From positions 1-47,960 of the forward strand of contig JAQWFH010000014.1 in the NCBI GenBank assembly GCA_028704515.1: a stretch of 47,960 nt of DNA. The letters run 5' to 3'. The DNA is from Eubacteriales bacterium (GTDB lineage: Bacteria > Bacillota > Clostridia > Peptostreptococcales > Anaerovoracaceae). The translations under genes and the position numbers were made by a program. Below the pieces are notes generated by a model. It did no database searches. It was not told the DNA's origin and saw only the letters and a program-made list of their open reading frames with translations. Of the stretch, positions 7,593 through 17,101 are shown in pieces; the first letter of the stretch is position 1, and every line of letters begins with the position of its first letter.

Positions 7593-8522
7593 TTATCTCT
7601 TTCCGCTTGCCTTTAAAACATTTTTCAGCTTGTGCTGCACCATCATCATTATTGCATCTCTTGCCGGTCCCAAATATTTCCTCGGATCAAAATCCGCAGG
7701 ATGCTCCTTGAGATACTTTCTGACCTCTGCAGTCATCGCCAGCCTCAAATCAGTGTCTATGTTAACCTTACAAATACCGTGCTTAGTAGATTCGGCAATC
7801 ATGCTTTCGGGAACGCCCTGTGCTCCTGGAATGTCCCCTCCGTATTCATTGCATTTGGTCACAAATTCAGGCAACACCGTTGAAGCTCCGTGAAGCACGA
7901 GCGGAGTTTCCGGAATTAATCTGTGTATTTCCTTAAGCCTTTTGAAGTCTAAATAAGGATCGCCCTTGAATTTATATGCACCGTGACTCGTCCCTATTGC
8001 TATGGCAAGTGAGTCGACTCCCGTCCTTCCCACAAATTCCGCAGCCTCTTGGGGATCTGTAAATGTTGCAGATCTTGCATCCACTTTAATGTTGTCCTCA
8101 ATGCCCGCAAGCTTTCCAAGCTCCGCTTCAACAGTAACTCCGTGAGCATGGGCATATTCGACGACTTTTTTTGTCAATGCGATATTTTCCTCAAAATCAT
8201 ACTTGGAGCCGTCAATCATTACAGATGTGAATCCATCATCTACGCATTTCTTGCATATTTCAAAATCCTCCCCATGGTCTAGATGCAATGCAATATCGAG
8301 CCCCGTATCGATTATTGCGGCTTCAACCAATTTTAAGAGATATGCCGGTCTTGCATATTTCCTGGCTCCTGCAGAAACTTGAAGTATTAACGGCGCATTT
8401 TCGACCTTGGCCGCATCAACAATTCCCTGTATTATTTCCATGTTATTCACATTGAACGCACCTACAGCATAATCCTCTTTGAGCGCCTTTGCGAACATTT
8501 CCTTTGTTGTAACAAGTGCCAT
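7593..8522 (-). CDS. fba: class II fructose-1,6-bisphosphate aldolase
   Basis: A 309-residue zinc-dependent aldolase that splits fructose-1,6-bisphosphate into dihydroxyacetone phosphate and glyceraldehyde-3-phosphate in glycolysis. Key motifs are VGAFNVNNMEIIQGI, LHLDHGED (Asp82 catalytic, His83 zinc ligand), SVMIDGSKYDFEEN, VEAELGKLAG, the zinc-binding GTSHGAYKF, and LVLHGAS. Length and spacing are those of the family. A GGAGG ribosome binding site precedes the ATG. The gene lies 60 nt after pncB on the same strand and ends at a strong terminator. A TATAAT is present in the gap but without a good -35. Confidence 0.97.
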   Translation of the reverse strand: MALVTTKEMFAKALKEDYAVGAFNVNNMEIIQGIVDAAKVENAPLILQVSAGARKYARPAYLLKLVEAAIIDTGLDIALHLDHGEDFEICKKCVDDGFTSVMIDGSKYDFEENIALTKKVVEYAHAHGVTVEAELGKLAGIEDNIKVDARSATFTDPQEAAEFVGRTGVDSLAIAIGTSHGAYKFKGDPYLDFKRLKEIHRLIPETPLVLHGASTVLPEFVTKCNEYGGDIPGAQGVPESMIAESTKHGICKVNIDTDLRLAMTAEVRKYLKEHPADFDPRKYLGPARDAIMMMVQHKLKNVLKASGKR

Positions 8523-8582
8523 AACAGTCCCTCCTTTTTGAATTATAAAAAAAACAATTTAAACCTACTCTTTTTTTCCGAC

Positions 8583-10025
8583 TTATCCCGAAAAGTTCGA
8601 AAGAAGATCGTTTTTCACGTTCCACAGTCTGTGAGATAAGTCAACATAATATGTCTGCGGGCTTTCAACACGCAGCATCTCATCCCAAAGTTTATCTATT
8701 TGCTGGCCACAATAAGCCTTTATCTCATCCATTCTTGGCGTTCTGTATACGAGCTTACCCTTTTCAAATATTTTTTCCTGTAGCTCTCTTGCGTAAAAAT
8801 CAGTAACTATCTTTTTCTTCCAAGGAGCTATCGGGTCGAATATTTCATAAGGCTTGCTATCGTCTATAGTTTCATCTGCAAGCGTTATAACGTCAGCTAT
8901 AGCCTTATCCGTGTTCCTGCCGTACAAGCGATATACTTTTTTAAAGCCCGGGTTCGTTATCTTTTCAATGTTCTCCGAAATTTTTATTTTTGGTTTTATC
9001 TCACCGTCCTGCTCAAGTGCTGACAGCTTATATACTCCGCCAAAAACAGGGTCCGACTTGGCCGTTATAAGTCTCTCGCCTACTCCGAAAGAATCTATAC
9101 ATGCACCCTGCTGCAATATATCTCTTATTATATATTCATCAAGTGAGTTGGATACAACTATTGCGCACTCTTTATATCCCGCATCATCGAGCATCTTCCT
9201 CGCCTTCTTCGTCAGATAAGCAACATCTCCGGAGTCTATTCTTATTCCCATCTTTGATGGCTTGAACTCATCAAAAACTCTTATTGCATTTGGTACACCG
9301 CTTTTGAGGACATTGTATGTGTCTACGAGCAACACGCAATTGTCGGGGTATACCTCCGCATATTTTTTGAACGACTCATATTCATTTTCGTGCATTTGCA
9401 CCCAGCTGTGAGCCATCGTCCCCAGGGCATTTATGCCATAATCCCTGTCGGCAATCGTACATGCTGTTCCGATACATCCACCTATATATGCAGCCCTTGC
9501 ACCGTATATTGCCGCCGAAGTACCGTGCGCTCTTCTCGTCCCGAATTCCATAACGGTTCGACCCTTTGCAGCTCTGACTATTCTGTTTGCCTTCGTGGCT
9601 ATGAGGCTTTGATGATTTATAAGAAGCAATATCATGGTTTCTATAAATTGTGCTTGAATTGCAGGCCCTCTTACTGTTACTATCGGTTCACCCGGGAATA
9701 TTGGAGTCCCTTCCGGTATCGCCCATACATCACATTCGAATTTGAAATTTTTCAGGTATTGCAGAAACTCCTCTGAAAATGTTTCCTTGCCTCTCAAATA
9801 CTCTATGTCCCCTTCATTAAAAGAAAGTCTTTCGAGGTATTCTATGACCTGTTCGACTCCCGCCATTACAGCAAAACCGCCGCCATCCGGCACCTTTCTA
9901 AAAAACATATCGAAATACGCTATATTATCCTTGAGATTTCCCTGAAAGTAGCCGTTGGCCATCGTAATCTCATAAAAATCCGTGAGCATTGTAAGGTCTG
10001 TGTACCGGTTCAGTTCTGTATTCAC
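8583..10025 (-). CDS. pncB: nicotinate phosphoribosyltransferase
   Basis: A 480-residue enzyme of NAD salvage (Preiss-Handler route): nicotinate plus PRPP gives nicotinate mononucleotide. The N-terminus LTDFYEITMANGYFQ is a family hallmark. Further motifs are VMEFGTRRAHG, GTMAHSWVQMHENE, IRIDSGDVAYL, IVVSNSLDEY and the FGVGERLIT loop. The start is a GTG (10025-10023) with GGAGG 8 nt upstream. The longer frame upstream would overlap uvrA by 58 nt and lacks a ribosome binding site. It follows uvrB-uvrA closely (26 nt), so it may be part of that transcript. Confidence 0.95.
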   Translation of the reverse strand: MNTELNRYTDLTMLTDFYEITMANGYFQGNLKDNIAYFDMFFRKVPDGGGFAVMAGVEQVIEYLERLSFNEGDIEYLRGKETFSEEFLQYLKNFKFECDVWAIPEGTPIFPGEPIVTVRGPAIQAQFIETMILLLINHQSLIATKANRIVRAAKGRTVMEFGTRRAHGTSAAIYGARAAYIGGCIGTACTIADRDYGINALGTMAHSWVQMHENEYESFKKYAEVYPDNCVLLVDTYNVLKSGVPNAIRVFDEFKPSKMGIRIDSGDVAYLTKKARKMLDDAGYKECAIVVSNSLDEYIIRDILQQGACIDSFGVGERLITAKSDPVFGGVYKLSALEQDGEIKPKIKISENIEKITNPGFKKVYRLYGRNTDKAIADVITLADETIDDSKPYEIFDPIAPWKKKIVTDFYARELQEKIFEKGKLVYRTPRMDEIKAYCGQQIDKLWDEMLRVESPQTYYVDLSHRLWNVKNDLLSNFSG

Positions 10026-10051
10026 TTTTCTTTCCTCCAAGGTTATACTTT

Positions 10052-12901
10052 TTATCCGTTCTTTTTTAATACTTTTGCCAGGAATTGTCCTGTGTAAGAT
10101 TCTTGACATAACGCGACTTCCTCCGGGCTTCCTTCAACAACTATGTTTCCGCCTCTAAAGCCTCCGTCAGGTCCTAAATCTATTACATGATCTGCACGTT
10201 TAATAACATCCAGATTGTGCTCTATCACTATTACAGTATTACCGCTATCTACCAGTTTGTCAAGAACCTGGAGCAATTTGTCGACATCCGCAAAGTGCAG
10301 CCCTGTCGTAGGTTCGTCGAGTATATAGAGCGTTTTCCCAGTACTTCTCTTTGAAAGCTCGGATGCAAGCTTTATGCGTTGAGCTTCTCCCCCGGATAGC
10401 TGCGTGGAAGGCTGTCCTAGCTTGATATATCCGAGCCCGACCTGCTCAAGAGTGTCGAGTTGGCGAACAATTGGTGGTATGTTTTCAAAGAATTTGAGCG
10501 CTTCTGTTACATTCATATCCAATACGTCAAAAATGCTTTTGCCTTTGTACATAACTTCAAGGGTTTCTCTGTTGTATCTTTTCCCCTTGCAGACCTCGCA
10601 GGGCACATAAACATCCGGCAGAAAGTGCATTTCAATTTTTATGATGCCGTCACCCGTGCACGCTTCGCAGCGGCCGCCCTTGACATTGAAGCTGAACCTG
10701 CCTTTTCCGAACCCCCTCATCTTAGCTTCCGGCAGAGATGCGAAAAGATCTCTTATATGAGTAAAAACTCCCGTATATGTCCCCGGGTTTGAACGCGGCG
10801 TTCTTCCGATTGGCGTTTGATTTATTTCTACTATTTTGTCTATATGCTCCAAGCCATTTATCGATTTGTACTTGCCGGGCTTTTCCTTCGATCTATTGAT
10901 TTTCTCCGCCAAGGCCTTATACAACACCTCATTTACAAGAGAGGATTTGCCGGAGCCCGATACCCCCGTCACGCATACAAATTGATTGAGCGGGAAGCTA
11001 ACATTTATATCCTTTAGATTATTTTCCGATGCGCCCTTTACCGTTATTGCTTTGCCATTGCCGGGGCGCCTTATTGCGGGGATTTCTATCATTTTATCCC
11101 CCCTGAGATATTGTCCGGTTATGGATTCCTTACACTCTATTATATCATTAATGTTTCCTTCAGCAACAACATTTCCTCCGTTGATACCCGCTCCGGGGCC
11201 TATATCTACTACGTGGTCAGCAGCATACATCGTTTCTTCATCATGCTCTACGATTATGAGAGTATTACCTATATCGGTCAGTCTCCTTAAGGTTGCGAGA
11301 AGCTTTTCGTTGTCCTTCTGATGAAGTCCTATCGATGGCTCGTCCAATATATAAAGAACTCCGACAAGACTGGATCCAAGCTGCGTAGCGAGCCTTATTC
11401 TTTGTGATTCGCCACCCGAAAGAGTTGCTGCTGCACGGGATAACGTGAGGTAATCAAGACCAACGTCCGCAAGGAATTTCAGCCTTGCTTTTATTTCCTT
11501 AAATATCTGGTAGGATATTAGCTGCTCCTTTTCGGTCAGCTCTAGGGAATCTATAAATGCCGCTATTTCCGTAACGGAAAGTTCCGAAATTTCGGCGATA
11601 TTTTTGCCTCCGACAGTAATCGCAAGGACCTCATCCTTGAAGCGTTTGCCATGGCATTTTGGACATACCGCGGTTCTCATGTACAGCTCGAGCCGTTCCT
11701 TCATAAAGGTTGAGGCTGTTTCCCTGTATCTTCGTTCTAGGTTATTTATAATTCCTTCAAATGCATGGTTCCTGTTCGAAGTTGTTCCCGTTGTCTTGCT
11801 TACATACGTATACTTCAGATTTCTGTCGCCTGTTCCGTAAAGCAATTCCTGCTTGAATTTTTCGGGCAAATCCTTATACGGTGTGTTGATATCTATGCCG
11901 TGCTCATCTGCAAGAGCTTGTATAACTTGACGATAAAAGCTTCCCGCCATATCCATCGAGGCAAACACCCTTGAAAGAGCACCGTTTACTATGCTTTTTC
12001 CTTGCTCTGTGATGATTAAAGCCGGGTCAATGCTGCGGACAAAGCCAAGACCACTACAGTGAGAACAGGCGCCGAACGGCGCGTTGAAAGAAAACAGACG
12101 CGGCTCAAGCTCCTCAATGCTTCCCCCGTGTTCCGGGCAGGCAAGCTTGGTGCTGAACGTTCTTTCGCTCTTTTCCCCATCCTTAGCTATCTCTGCAAGT
12201 ACGATTCCCTCGCCGTGTCCTATAGAGGCTTCGACAGCTTCAGCTAATCGCCCTTCAGCACCCGGCTTTATTATGACTCTATCTATGATTATTTCTATAT
12301 TGTGCTTTAATGTTTTGCCAATTTTGATCTCATCTTCATCAAGCCTGTAAACTTCTCCGTCTACTCTTACTCTGGGAAATCCTTCTTTTCTTATTCTTTC
12401 AAGAATCTTCGCATGCTCTCCCTTGCGAGCTCTGACTACAGGGGCGAGGACGGTTATTCTTGCCCCCTCACCCATGATCATAAGTGCATCGACAATCTGG
12501 TCTACCGATTGGCTTGTAATCTCCTTCCCACAAACGGGGCAATGCGGTCTTCCCATGCGCGCAAACATAAGCCTCATATAGTCGTGTATCTCTGTGACAG
12601 TACCTACCGTTGATCTCGGATTCTTGTTTGTCGTCTTTTGGTCAATGGAAATAGCCGGAGAAAGCCCTTCAATGTACTCAACATCCGGTTTCTCCATTCT
12701 GCCCAGGAACTGCCTCGCATATGACGAAATACTTTCCATATATCTGCGCTGCCCTTCGGCATATATCGTATCAAATGCTACCGATGATTTGCCCGAACCC
12801 GAAAGTCCTGTAAGGACGACCATTTTATCCCTTGGCAATTCCAAGCTTATATTTTTAAGATTGTGTTCTTTCGCACCTCTTATAACTATTTTTTCATGCA
12901 T
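10052..12901 (-). CDS. uvrA: excinuclease ABC subunit A
   Basis: A 949-residue UvrA, the damage-recognition ATPase of nucleotide excision repair. Two ABC-type ATPase modules are visible: Walker [15 protein letters not shown] near the N-terminus and [14 protein letters not shown] in the second half, with signatures [12 protein letters not shown] and [12 protein letters not shown]. Zinc-finger motifs are CPVCG, CPEHG...CSHCSG, CPKCHG, and CEACTGDG...CEVCKG. Length is normal. It lies 18 nt after uvrB and is cotranscribed with it from an SOS-type promoter. Confidence 0.98.
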   Translation of the reverse strand: MHEKIVIRGAKEHNLKNISLELPRDKMVVLTGLSGSGKSSVAFDTIYAEGQRRYMESISSYARQFLGRMEKPDVEYIEGLSPAISIDQKTTNKNPRSTVGTVTEIHDYMRLMFARMGRPHCPVCGKEITSQSVDQIVDALMIMGEGARITVLAPVVRARKGEHAKILERIRKEGFPRVRVDGEVYRLDEDEIKIGKTLKHNIEIIIDRVIIKPGAEGRLAEAVEASIGHGEGIVLAEIAKDGEKSERTFSTKLACPEHGGSIEELEPRLFSFNAPFGACSHCSGLGFVRSIDPALIITEQGKSIVNGALSRVFASMDMAGSFYRQVIQALADEHGIDINTPYKDLPEKFKQELLYGTGDRNLKYTYVSKTTGTTSNRNHAFEGIINNLERRYRETASTFMKERLELYMRTAVCPKCHGKRFKDEVLAITVGGKNIAEISELSVTEIAAFIDSLELTEKEQLISYQIFKEIKARLKFLADVGLDYLTLSRAAATLSGGESQRIRLATQLGSSLVGVLYILDEPSIGLHQKDNEKLLATLRRLTDIGNTLIIVEHDEETMYAADHVVDIGPGAGINGGNVVAEGNINDIIECKESITGQYLRGDKMIEIPAIRRPGNGKAITVKGASENNLKDINVSFPLNQFVCVTGVSGSGKSSLVNEVLYKALAEKINRSKEKPGKYKSINGLEHIDKIVEINQTPIGRTPRSNPGTYTGVFTHIRDLFASLPEAKMRGFGKGRFSFNVKGGRCEACTGDGIIKIEMHFLPDVYVPCEVCKGKRYNRETLEVMYKGKSIFDVLDMNVTEALKFFENIPPIVRQLDTLEQVGLGYIKLGQPSTQLSGGEAQRIKLASELSKRSTGKTLYILDEPTTGLHFADVDKLLQVLDKLVDSGNTVIVIEHNLDVIKRADHVIDLGPDGGFRGGNIVVEGSPEEVALCQESYTGQFLAKVLKKNG

Positions 12902-12919
12902 TTCTCTATCTTTTCACCC

Positions 12920-14896
12920 TTACAAGCGCACCTTGTATTCGAATATCGTGTCTCTGAGCTCTGCCGCTCTTTCAAACTGCAAATCCGACGCCGCCTGCTT
13001 CATTTCCTTTTCAAGTTTTTTTACGTACTTGGCGAGCTCCTTCTTTGTCAACTCCATAGGAGATCTCCCCTTATAATATTTATCTTCCTTTTCTACTTCC
13101 TTTGTTGCCTCTATAACCTCTCTAATACCTTTCTTTATAGTTTTCGGGGTTATGTTGTGTTCTATGTTATATTCCCGCTGAATTTTGCGCCTTCTTTCGG
13201 TTTCATCTATCGCTTTCTTCATCGCATTGCTGACTCTGTCCGCATACATGATAACGCGACCGTCCACATTCCTTGCGGCACGCCCTATCGTCTGAATAAG
13301 CGAGGTTTCCGTTCGGAGAAATCCTTCTTTGTCGGCATCCAAAATAGCCACAAGGCTAACCTCCGGCAAATCGAGACCCTCTCGAAGAAGATTTATACCC
13401 ACAAGCACGTCAAATAATCCTCTCCTCAAATCTCTTATGATTTCCATTCTTTCTAAAGTCTCGACCTCCGAATGGAGATACTTGACCTTTATGCCAACCC
13501 CCCTGAGATAGTCGGTAAGGTTTTCGGACATTTTCTTTGTAAGAGTTGTAACGAGCACTCTTTCTCCCAGGGCTGTCGCCTTGTTTATCTCACCTATAAG
13601 GTGATCGATTTGCCCTTCTGTCGGATACATTTCAATGCTCGGATCGAGAAGTCCCGTAGGCCTTATGATTTGCTCTGCTGAAATGCCTTCACTCTTATCC
13701 TTTTCATATTGAGTAGGTGTAGCGCTTACATATATTATTTGCTTTGCAATGTCCTCAAATTCCTCAAATTTTAAAGGTCTGTTGTCGAGTGCGGAAGGAA
13801 GTCTAAATCCATAATCCACAAGGGAATTTTTTCTGGAAAGATTGCCTGCATACATTGCACGCAACTGAGGGAGCATCGCGTGCGACTCATCTATTATTAT
13901 AAGGAAGTCATCGGGAAAATAATCTATGAGGGTGTACGGCTTTTCTCCGGGAAGAACGCCGCTTATATATCTCGAGTAGTTTTCAATGCCCTTGCACATC
14001 CCTACCTCTCTGAGCATCTCTATGTCGTATCTCGTGCGTTGTTCTATTCTCTGAGCTTCAAGAAGCTTGCCTTTTTCATTAAACCACTTTACGCGTTCGT
14101 GTAAATCATCCTCAATTTCGCCAATCACCTTTTCCATGTTATCCTTTGAGGTGACATAGTGTGATGCCGGATATACGGCAATATGATTTCTTATGCCGAG
14201 AATTTCACCGGTAATCGGGTTTATCTCCTTGATCACCTCTATCTCGTCTCCGAACATCTCAACTCTTATTGCATTTTCCGATCCTGACGGAAATATATCC
14301 ACGATATCTCCACGGACTCTGAAGGTTCCTCTCTTGAAATCCGTATCGTTGCGAGTATATTGTATATCGATAAGACGGCGGAGTATCGAGCGTCTGTCCT
14401 TCTCTTGTCCGGGGCGCAATGAAAGCATTTGATTTTCATAATCAAATGGGGAACCGAGCCCGTATATGCAGGAAACCGATGCGACAATTATTACATCTTT
14501 TCTCTCAGAAAGCGCGGCCGTAGCCGAGTGACGAAGCTTATCTATTTCATCGTTTATTTGGGAATCCTTCTCTATATATGTGTCCGTGGACGGAACGTAA
14601 GCCTCCGGCTGATAATAGTCATAATAGCTAACGAAATATTCAACGGCGTTCTCCGGGAAAAATTCCTTGAACTCTGCGTGAAGCTGTCCTGCAAGTGTTT
14701 TGTTGTGTGATATTATAAGCGTAGGCTTTTGCACCCTCTCAATGATGCCTGCCATCGTAAATGTTTTACCTGAACCAGTAACACCCATGAGCGTTTGATG
14801 CTTTTGTCCACACAAAATTCCCTCAGATAATTTTTCTATTGCCTGAGGTTGATCTCCGGTAGCCTTGTACGGCGCGTATATTTTAAAATCGGGCAT
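12920..14896 (-). CDS. uvrB: excinuclease ABC subunit B
   Basis: A 658-residue UvrB, the helicase-like subunit that verifies damage and recruits UvrC. Motifs in order: [13 protein letters not shown] (Walker A), the beta-hairpin region with [21 protein letters not shown], the DEAD-type [38 protein letters not shown], and a C-terminal UVR helix-hairpin ([22 protein letters not shown]) that contacts UvrC. First gene of the uvrB-uvrA transcript; an SOS box lies upstream. Confidence 0.98.
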   Translation of the reverse strand: MPDFKIYAPYKATGDQPQAIEKLSEGILCGQKHQTLMGVTGSGKTFTMAGIIERVQKPTLIISHNKTLAGQLHAEFKEFFPENAVEYFVSYYDYYQPEAYVPSTDTYIEKDSQINDEIDKLRHSATAALSERKDVIIVASVSCIYGLGSPFDYENQMLSLRPGQEKDRRSILRRLIDIQYTRNDTDFKRGTFRVRGDIVDIFPSGSENAIRVEMFGDEIEVIKEINPITGEILGIRNHIAVYPASHYVTSKDNMEKVIGEIEDDLHERVKWFNEKGKLLEAQRIEQRTRYDIEMLREVGMCKGIENYSRYISGVLPGEKPYTLIDYFPDDFLIIIDESHAMLPQLRAMYAGNLSRKNSLVDYGFRLPSALDNRPLKFEEFEDIAKQIIYVSATPTQYEKDKSEGISAEQIIRPTGLLDPSIEMYPTEGQIDHLIGEINKATALGERVLVTTLTKKMSENLTDYLRGVGIKVKYLHSEVETLERMEIIRDLRRGLFDVLVGINLLREGLDLPEVSLVAILDADKEGFLRTETSLIQTIGRAARNVDGRVIMYADRVSNAMKKAIDETERRRKIQREYNIEHNITPKTIKKGIREVIEATKEVEKEDKYYKGRSPMELTKKELAKYVKKLEKEMKQAASDLQFERAAELRDTIFEYKVRL

Positions 14897-14955
14897 AATT
14901 GTATCTCCATGTTTTATTTACTGATTTATTTTTATAAACCACATGATTTCTTATC

Positions 14956-14984
14956 ATTTTACCACAAACTAATTAAAATGTACA
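14956..14984 (-). promoter_or_regulatory. uvrBA promoter
   Basis: TGTACA and TAAAAT are 17 bp apart on the minus strand, with an extended TGG before the -10. It lies about 60 bp upstream of the uvrB ATG and just downstream of a LexA-type box. Confidence 0.6.
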
Positions 14985-14994
14985 CCCTAAAGAG

Positions 14995-15006
14995 GAACAT
15001 TCGTTC
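14995..15006. promoter_or_regulatory. LexA (SOS) box upstream of uvrBA
   Basis: GAACATTCGTTC matches the Gram-positive LexA operator core GAAC-N4-GTTC exactly. It lies 10 bp upstream of the -35 of the uvrBA promoter. Binding of LexA here would repress uvrB-uvrA until DNA damage. The same site is about 60 bp upstream of the plus-strand citrate synthase promoter. Confidence 0.7.
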
Positions 15007-15066
15007 TGTTTTTTGCGTTATTTATGCCCGTTTTTGCCTTAATTAAATTTATTGTTTTCGTGAGTA

Positions 15067-15095
15067 TTGCATATGTTTGATGCGCGTGTTATACT
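15067..15095 (+). promoter_or_regulatory. citrate synthase promoter
   Basis: TTGCAT and TATACT are separated by 17 bp. It lies inside the open frame upstream of the chosen start, which shows that frame extension is not coding. Confidence 0.7.
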
Positions 15096-15103
15096 ATTTA
15101 TTG

Positions 15104-15131
15104 TACTGATTATCAGTATACTTGTATACAA
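15104..15131. promoter_or_regulatory. two palindromes at the citrate synthase transcription start
   Basis: TACTGAT-T-ATCAGTA (15104-15118) is a perfect 7-bp dyad beginning a few bases after the predicted transcription start. TTGTATACAA (15122-15131) is a second perfect palindrome directly after it and just before the GGAGG. Both are well placed for a repressor. The regulator is unknown. Confidence 0.45.
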
Positions 15132-15147
15132 AGGAGGTTTTGACTAT

Positions 15148-16533
15148 ATGACAAACAATAATGTTACCGACCTGATGAACAATCTTTTTATCGCTGAGAT
15201 GGCAGATCTATTAGAAAAGAATGATTCAATCCCTGCGGAACTTTATACGAAACATAACGTAAAGCGAGGGCTCAGGAATTCTAACGGTACAGGTGTAGTT
15301 GTTGGACTCACAAGGGTCGGCAGTGTTGTTGGATATCGCGTAGAAGATAAAGAAAAAATAGCCGTTGATGGCAAGCTATATTATAGGGGATATGATGTAG
15401 AAGATTTATATAATAATTTTCTTGAGGAAAAACGCTTTGGATTTGAAGAGGTCACCTATCTTCTTCTCTTTGGGCAGCTTCCTACGAAATCCCAGCTCGA
15501 TGATTTCACACACCTTTTAGGACAGAGACGCGACCTGCCTTCAGGCTTTGCGCGCGATATGATTCTGGTTGCACCTTCTTCGAACATTATGAATAAATTA
15601 GCAAGGAGCGTTCTGGCTCTTTACTCATATGATGCAAACCCGGATGATACGTCAATTGAAAATGTTTTGAGACAATCGGTCGAGCTCATCGGATATTTTC
15701 CGGCACTAATTGCATACGCTTATCAGGCAAAGCAATCGACTTACAACAACCAAAGCTTGATCTTGCATTATCCTATAGGCGAGCTTTCCACAGCGGAAAA
15801 CATACTGCGCATGATCAGGCCTACAGGTGAATTTACAGAGCTCGAGGCCAGATTACTGGATTTATGCCTTGTGCTGCATGCGGAACACGGCGGAGGAAAC
15901 AATTCCTCATTTACAACGCATTTGATTTCCTCATCGGGAACCGACACATATTCTGCTATTGCCGCTGCATGCGGCTCTCTAAAAGGGCCTCGTCACGGTG
16001 GTGCGAACATAGAAGTAATAAATATGCTTAAGGACCTGAAATCCAACGTTAAAGATATTACGGACGAGAAGGCACTCAAGGAATATTTTATAAAAATCCT
16101 GAAAAAGGAGGCACATGACAAGAAGGGGCTTATATACGGCCTTGGTCATGCAATATACACAATATCTGATCCAAGAGCAAAGCTTCTTAAGGGCATGGCA
16201 AAACAACTCGCAAATCACAAGGGGCTTCAGGAAGATTATGCTCTATGTGAATTCATAGAAACAAAGGTTCCGGATATTTATGCGGAATTTACCGGCCAAA
16301 GAAAACCTATGCCTGCAAATGTAGATTTGTATTCAGGCTTTGTATATATGGCTCTTAATATTCCTGCCGATATTGCAACACCTTTATTTGCAACAGCAAG
16401 GCTTTCCGGTTGGTGCGCTCATAGATTGGAAGAGCTCATCGCGGGCAAGAAACTGATGCGCCCTGCATACGTAGGAATACAGGAACATCAAAAGTTCGTT
16501 CCTCTTGCAGAACGCAACTATAAACGCAAATAA
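15148..16533 (+). CDS. citrate synthase
   Basis: A 461-residue citrate synthase that condenses oxaloacetate with acetyl-CoA. Motifs: the N-terminal domain with VDGKLYYRGYDVEDL, the active-site His in LHAEHGGGNNSSF, the PRHGGAN loop after AACGSLKG, the second active-site His in GLGHAIYTISDPRA, and the aspartate segment NVDLYSGFVY. The C-terminus has RLSGWCAHRLEEL. The start at ATG 15148 has GGAGG 8 nt before it; the frame open upstream contains the promoter. In a glycolytic anaerobe it likely feeds 2-oxoglutarate and glutamate synthesis; no aconitase or isocitrate dehydrogenase is adjacent. A methylcitrate synthase activity cannot be excluded from sequence alone. Confidence 0.92.
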   Translation: MTNNNVTDLMNNLFIAEMADLLEKNDSIPAELYTKHNVKRGLRNSNGTGVVVGLTRVGSVVGYRVEDKEKIAVDGKLYYRGYDVEDLYNNFLEEKRFGFEEVTYLLLFGQLPTKSQLDDFTHLLGQRRDLPSGFARDMILVAPSSNIMNKLARSVLALYSYDANPDDTSIENVLRQSVELIGYFPALIAYAYQAKQSTYNNQSLILHYPIGELSTAENILRMIRPTGEFTELEARLLDLCLVLHAEHGGGNNSSFTTHLISSSGTDTYSAIAAACGSLKGPRHGGANIEVINMLKDLKSNVKDITDEKALKEYFIKILKKEAHDKKGLIYGLGHAIYTISDPRAKLLKGMAKQLANHKGLQEDYALCEFIETKVPDIYAEFTGQRKPMPANVDLYSGFVYMALNIPADIATPLFATARLSGWCAHRLEELIAGKKLMRPAYVGIQEHQKFVPLAERNYKRK

Positions 16534-16539
16534 ACGCTA

Positions 16540-16569
16540 AAATGCACCTCAGTCGAGGTGCATTTCTTT
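16540..16569. terminator. bidirectional terminator between citrate synthase and YbaK
   Basis: AAATGCACCTC and GAGGTGCATTT form a perfect 11-bp stem with an AGTC loop, flanked by short A/T runs. It lies between two convergent genes. Confidence 0.85.
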
Positions 16570-16586
16570 ATACTTTCTCTTATGTT

Positions 16587-17063
16587 CTATTCTGGCAGCT
16601 TACAAACATCGGACCATTGCAATGCATTTGAATATTTATATAGCTCGTCCGGAGTGAACTCGGCAGCACTGTTGCTACTCCCGCATGCAGGGAATACCGT
16701 TTCAAATCTTTGGAGTGAAACATCCGTATATATTTGTACTTTTTCGTTTTCTATTGCAAAGGCACACACGCCCCCAACCGTATGCCCAGTAAATTCAACA
16801 ACCTCATCAGGTGTAAGCATTTTTGCCTTAAACCCAAATTTATCCTTAAACTTGCGGTTATCTATTTTTGCATCTCCCGCGGTTTCTATCAATATGCAGC
16901 CCTCTTCGGGCGTTTTAAATGAAATAGTTTTGCAAATGCGAGCACCCTCAACACCAACAGCTTCAGCCGCAAGGTCTACAGTTGCACTTGAAACATCAAA
17001 CTCCCTTATTCTATCGTCTATACCAAGGGTTTTGAAATATTCCCTTACTTTTTCGATTGCCAT
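16587..17063 (-). CDS. YbaK/EbsC family aminoacyl-tRNA deacylase-like protein
   Basis: A 158-residue protein of the YbaK/ProX family, which hydrolyses misacylated tRNAs such as Cys-tRNA(Pro). Family features are the N-terminal helix VREYFKTLGI, the VEGARICKTISFKT segment with the conserved lysine, AKMLTPDEVVEFTGHTVGGVCAF with the GxxxGGVxPF-like loop, and the conserved VFPACGSSNSAAEFTPDEL end. Exact substrate is not predictable. It precedes no obvious operon partner; the TGS-kinase lies 38 nt upstream on the same strand. Confidence 0.9.
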   Translation of the reverse strand: MAIEKVREYFKTLGIDDRIREFDVSSATVDLAAEAVGVEGARICKTISFKTPEEGCILIETAGDAKIDNRKFKDKFGFKAKMLTPDEVVEFTGHTVGGVCAFAIENEKVQIYTDVSLQRFETVFPACGSSNSAAEFTPDELYKYSNALQWSDVCKLPE

Positions 17064-17101
17064 AACATTTACCTCTCTTCTCGTTTTTTATCGGCTTGTT
17101 T

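Noticed and set aside
15067-15147. N-terminal extension of citrate synthase
   Set aside because: It contains the promoter, an operator-like dyad and the GGAGG of the true start.
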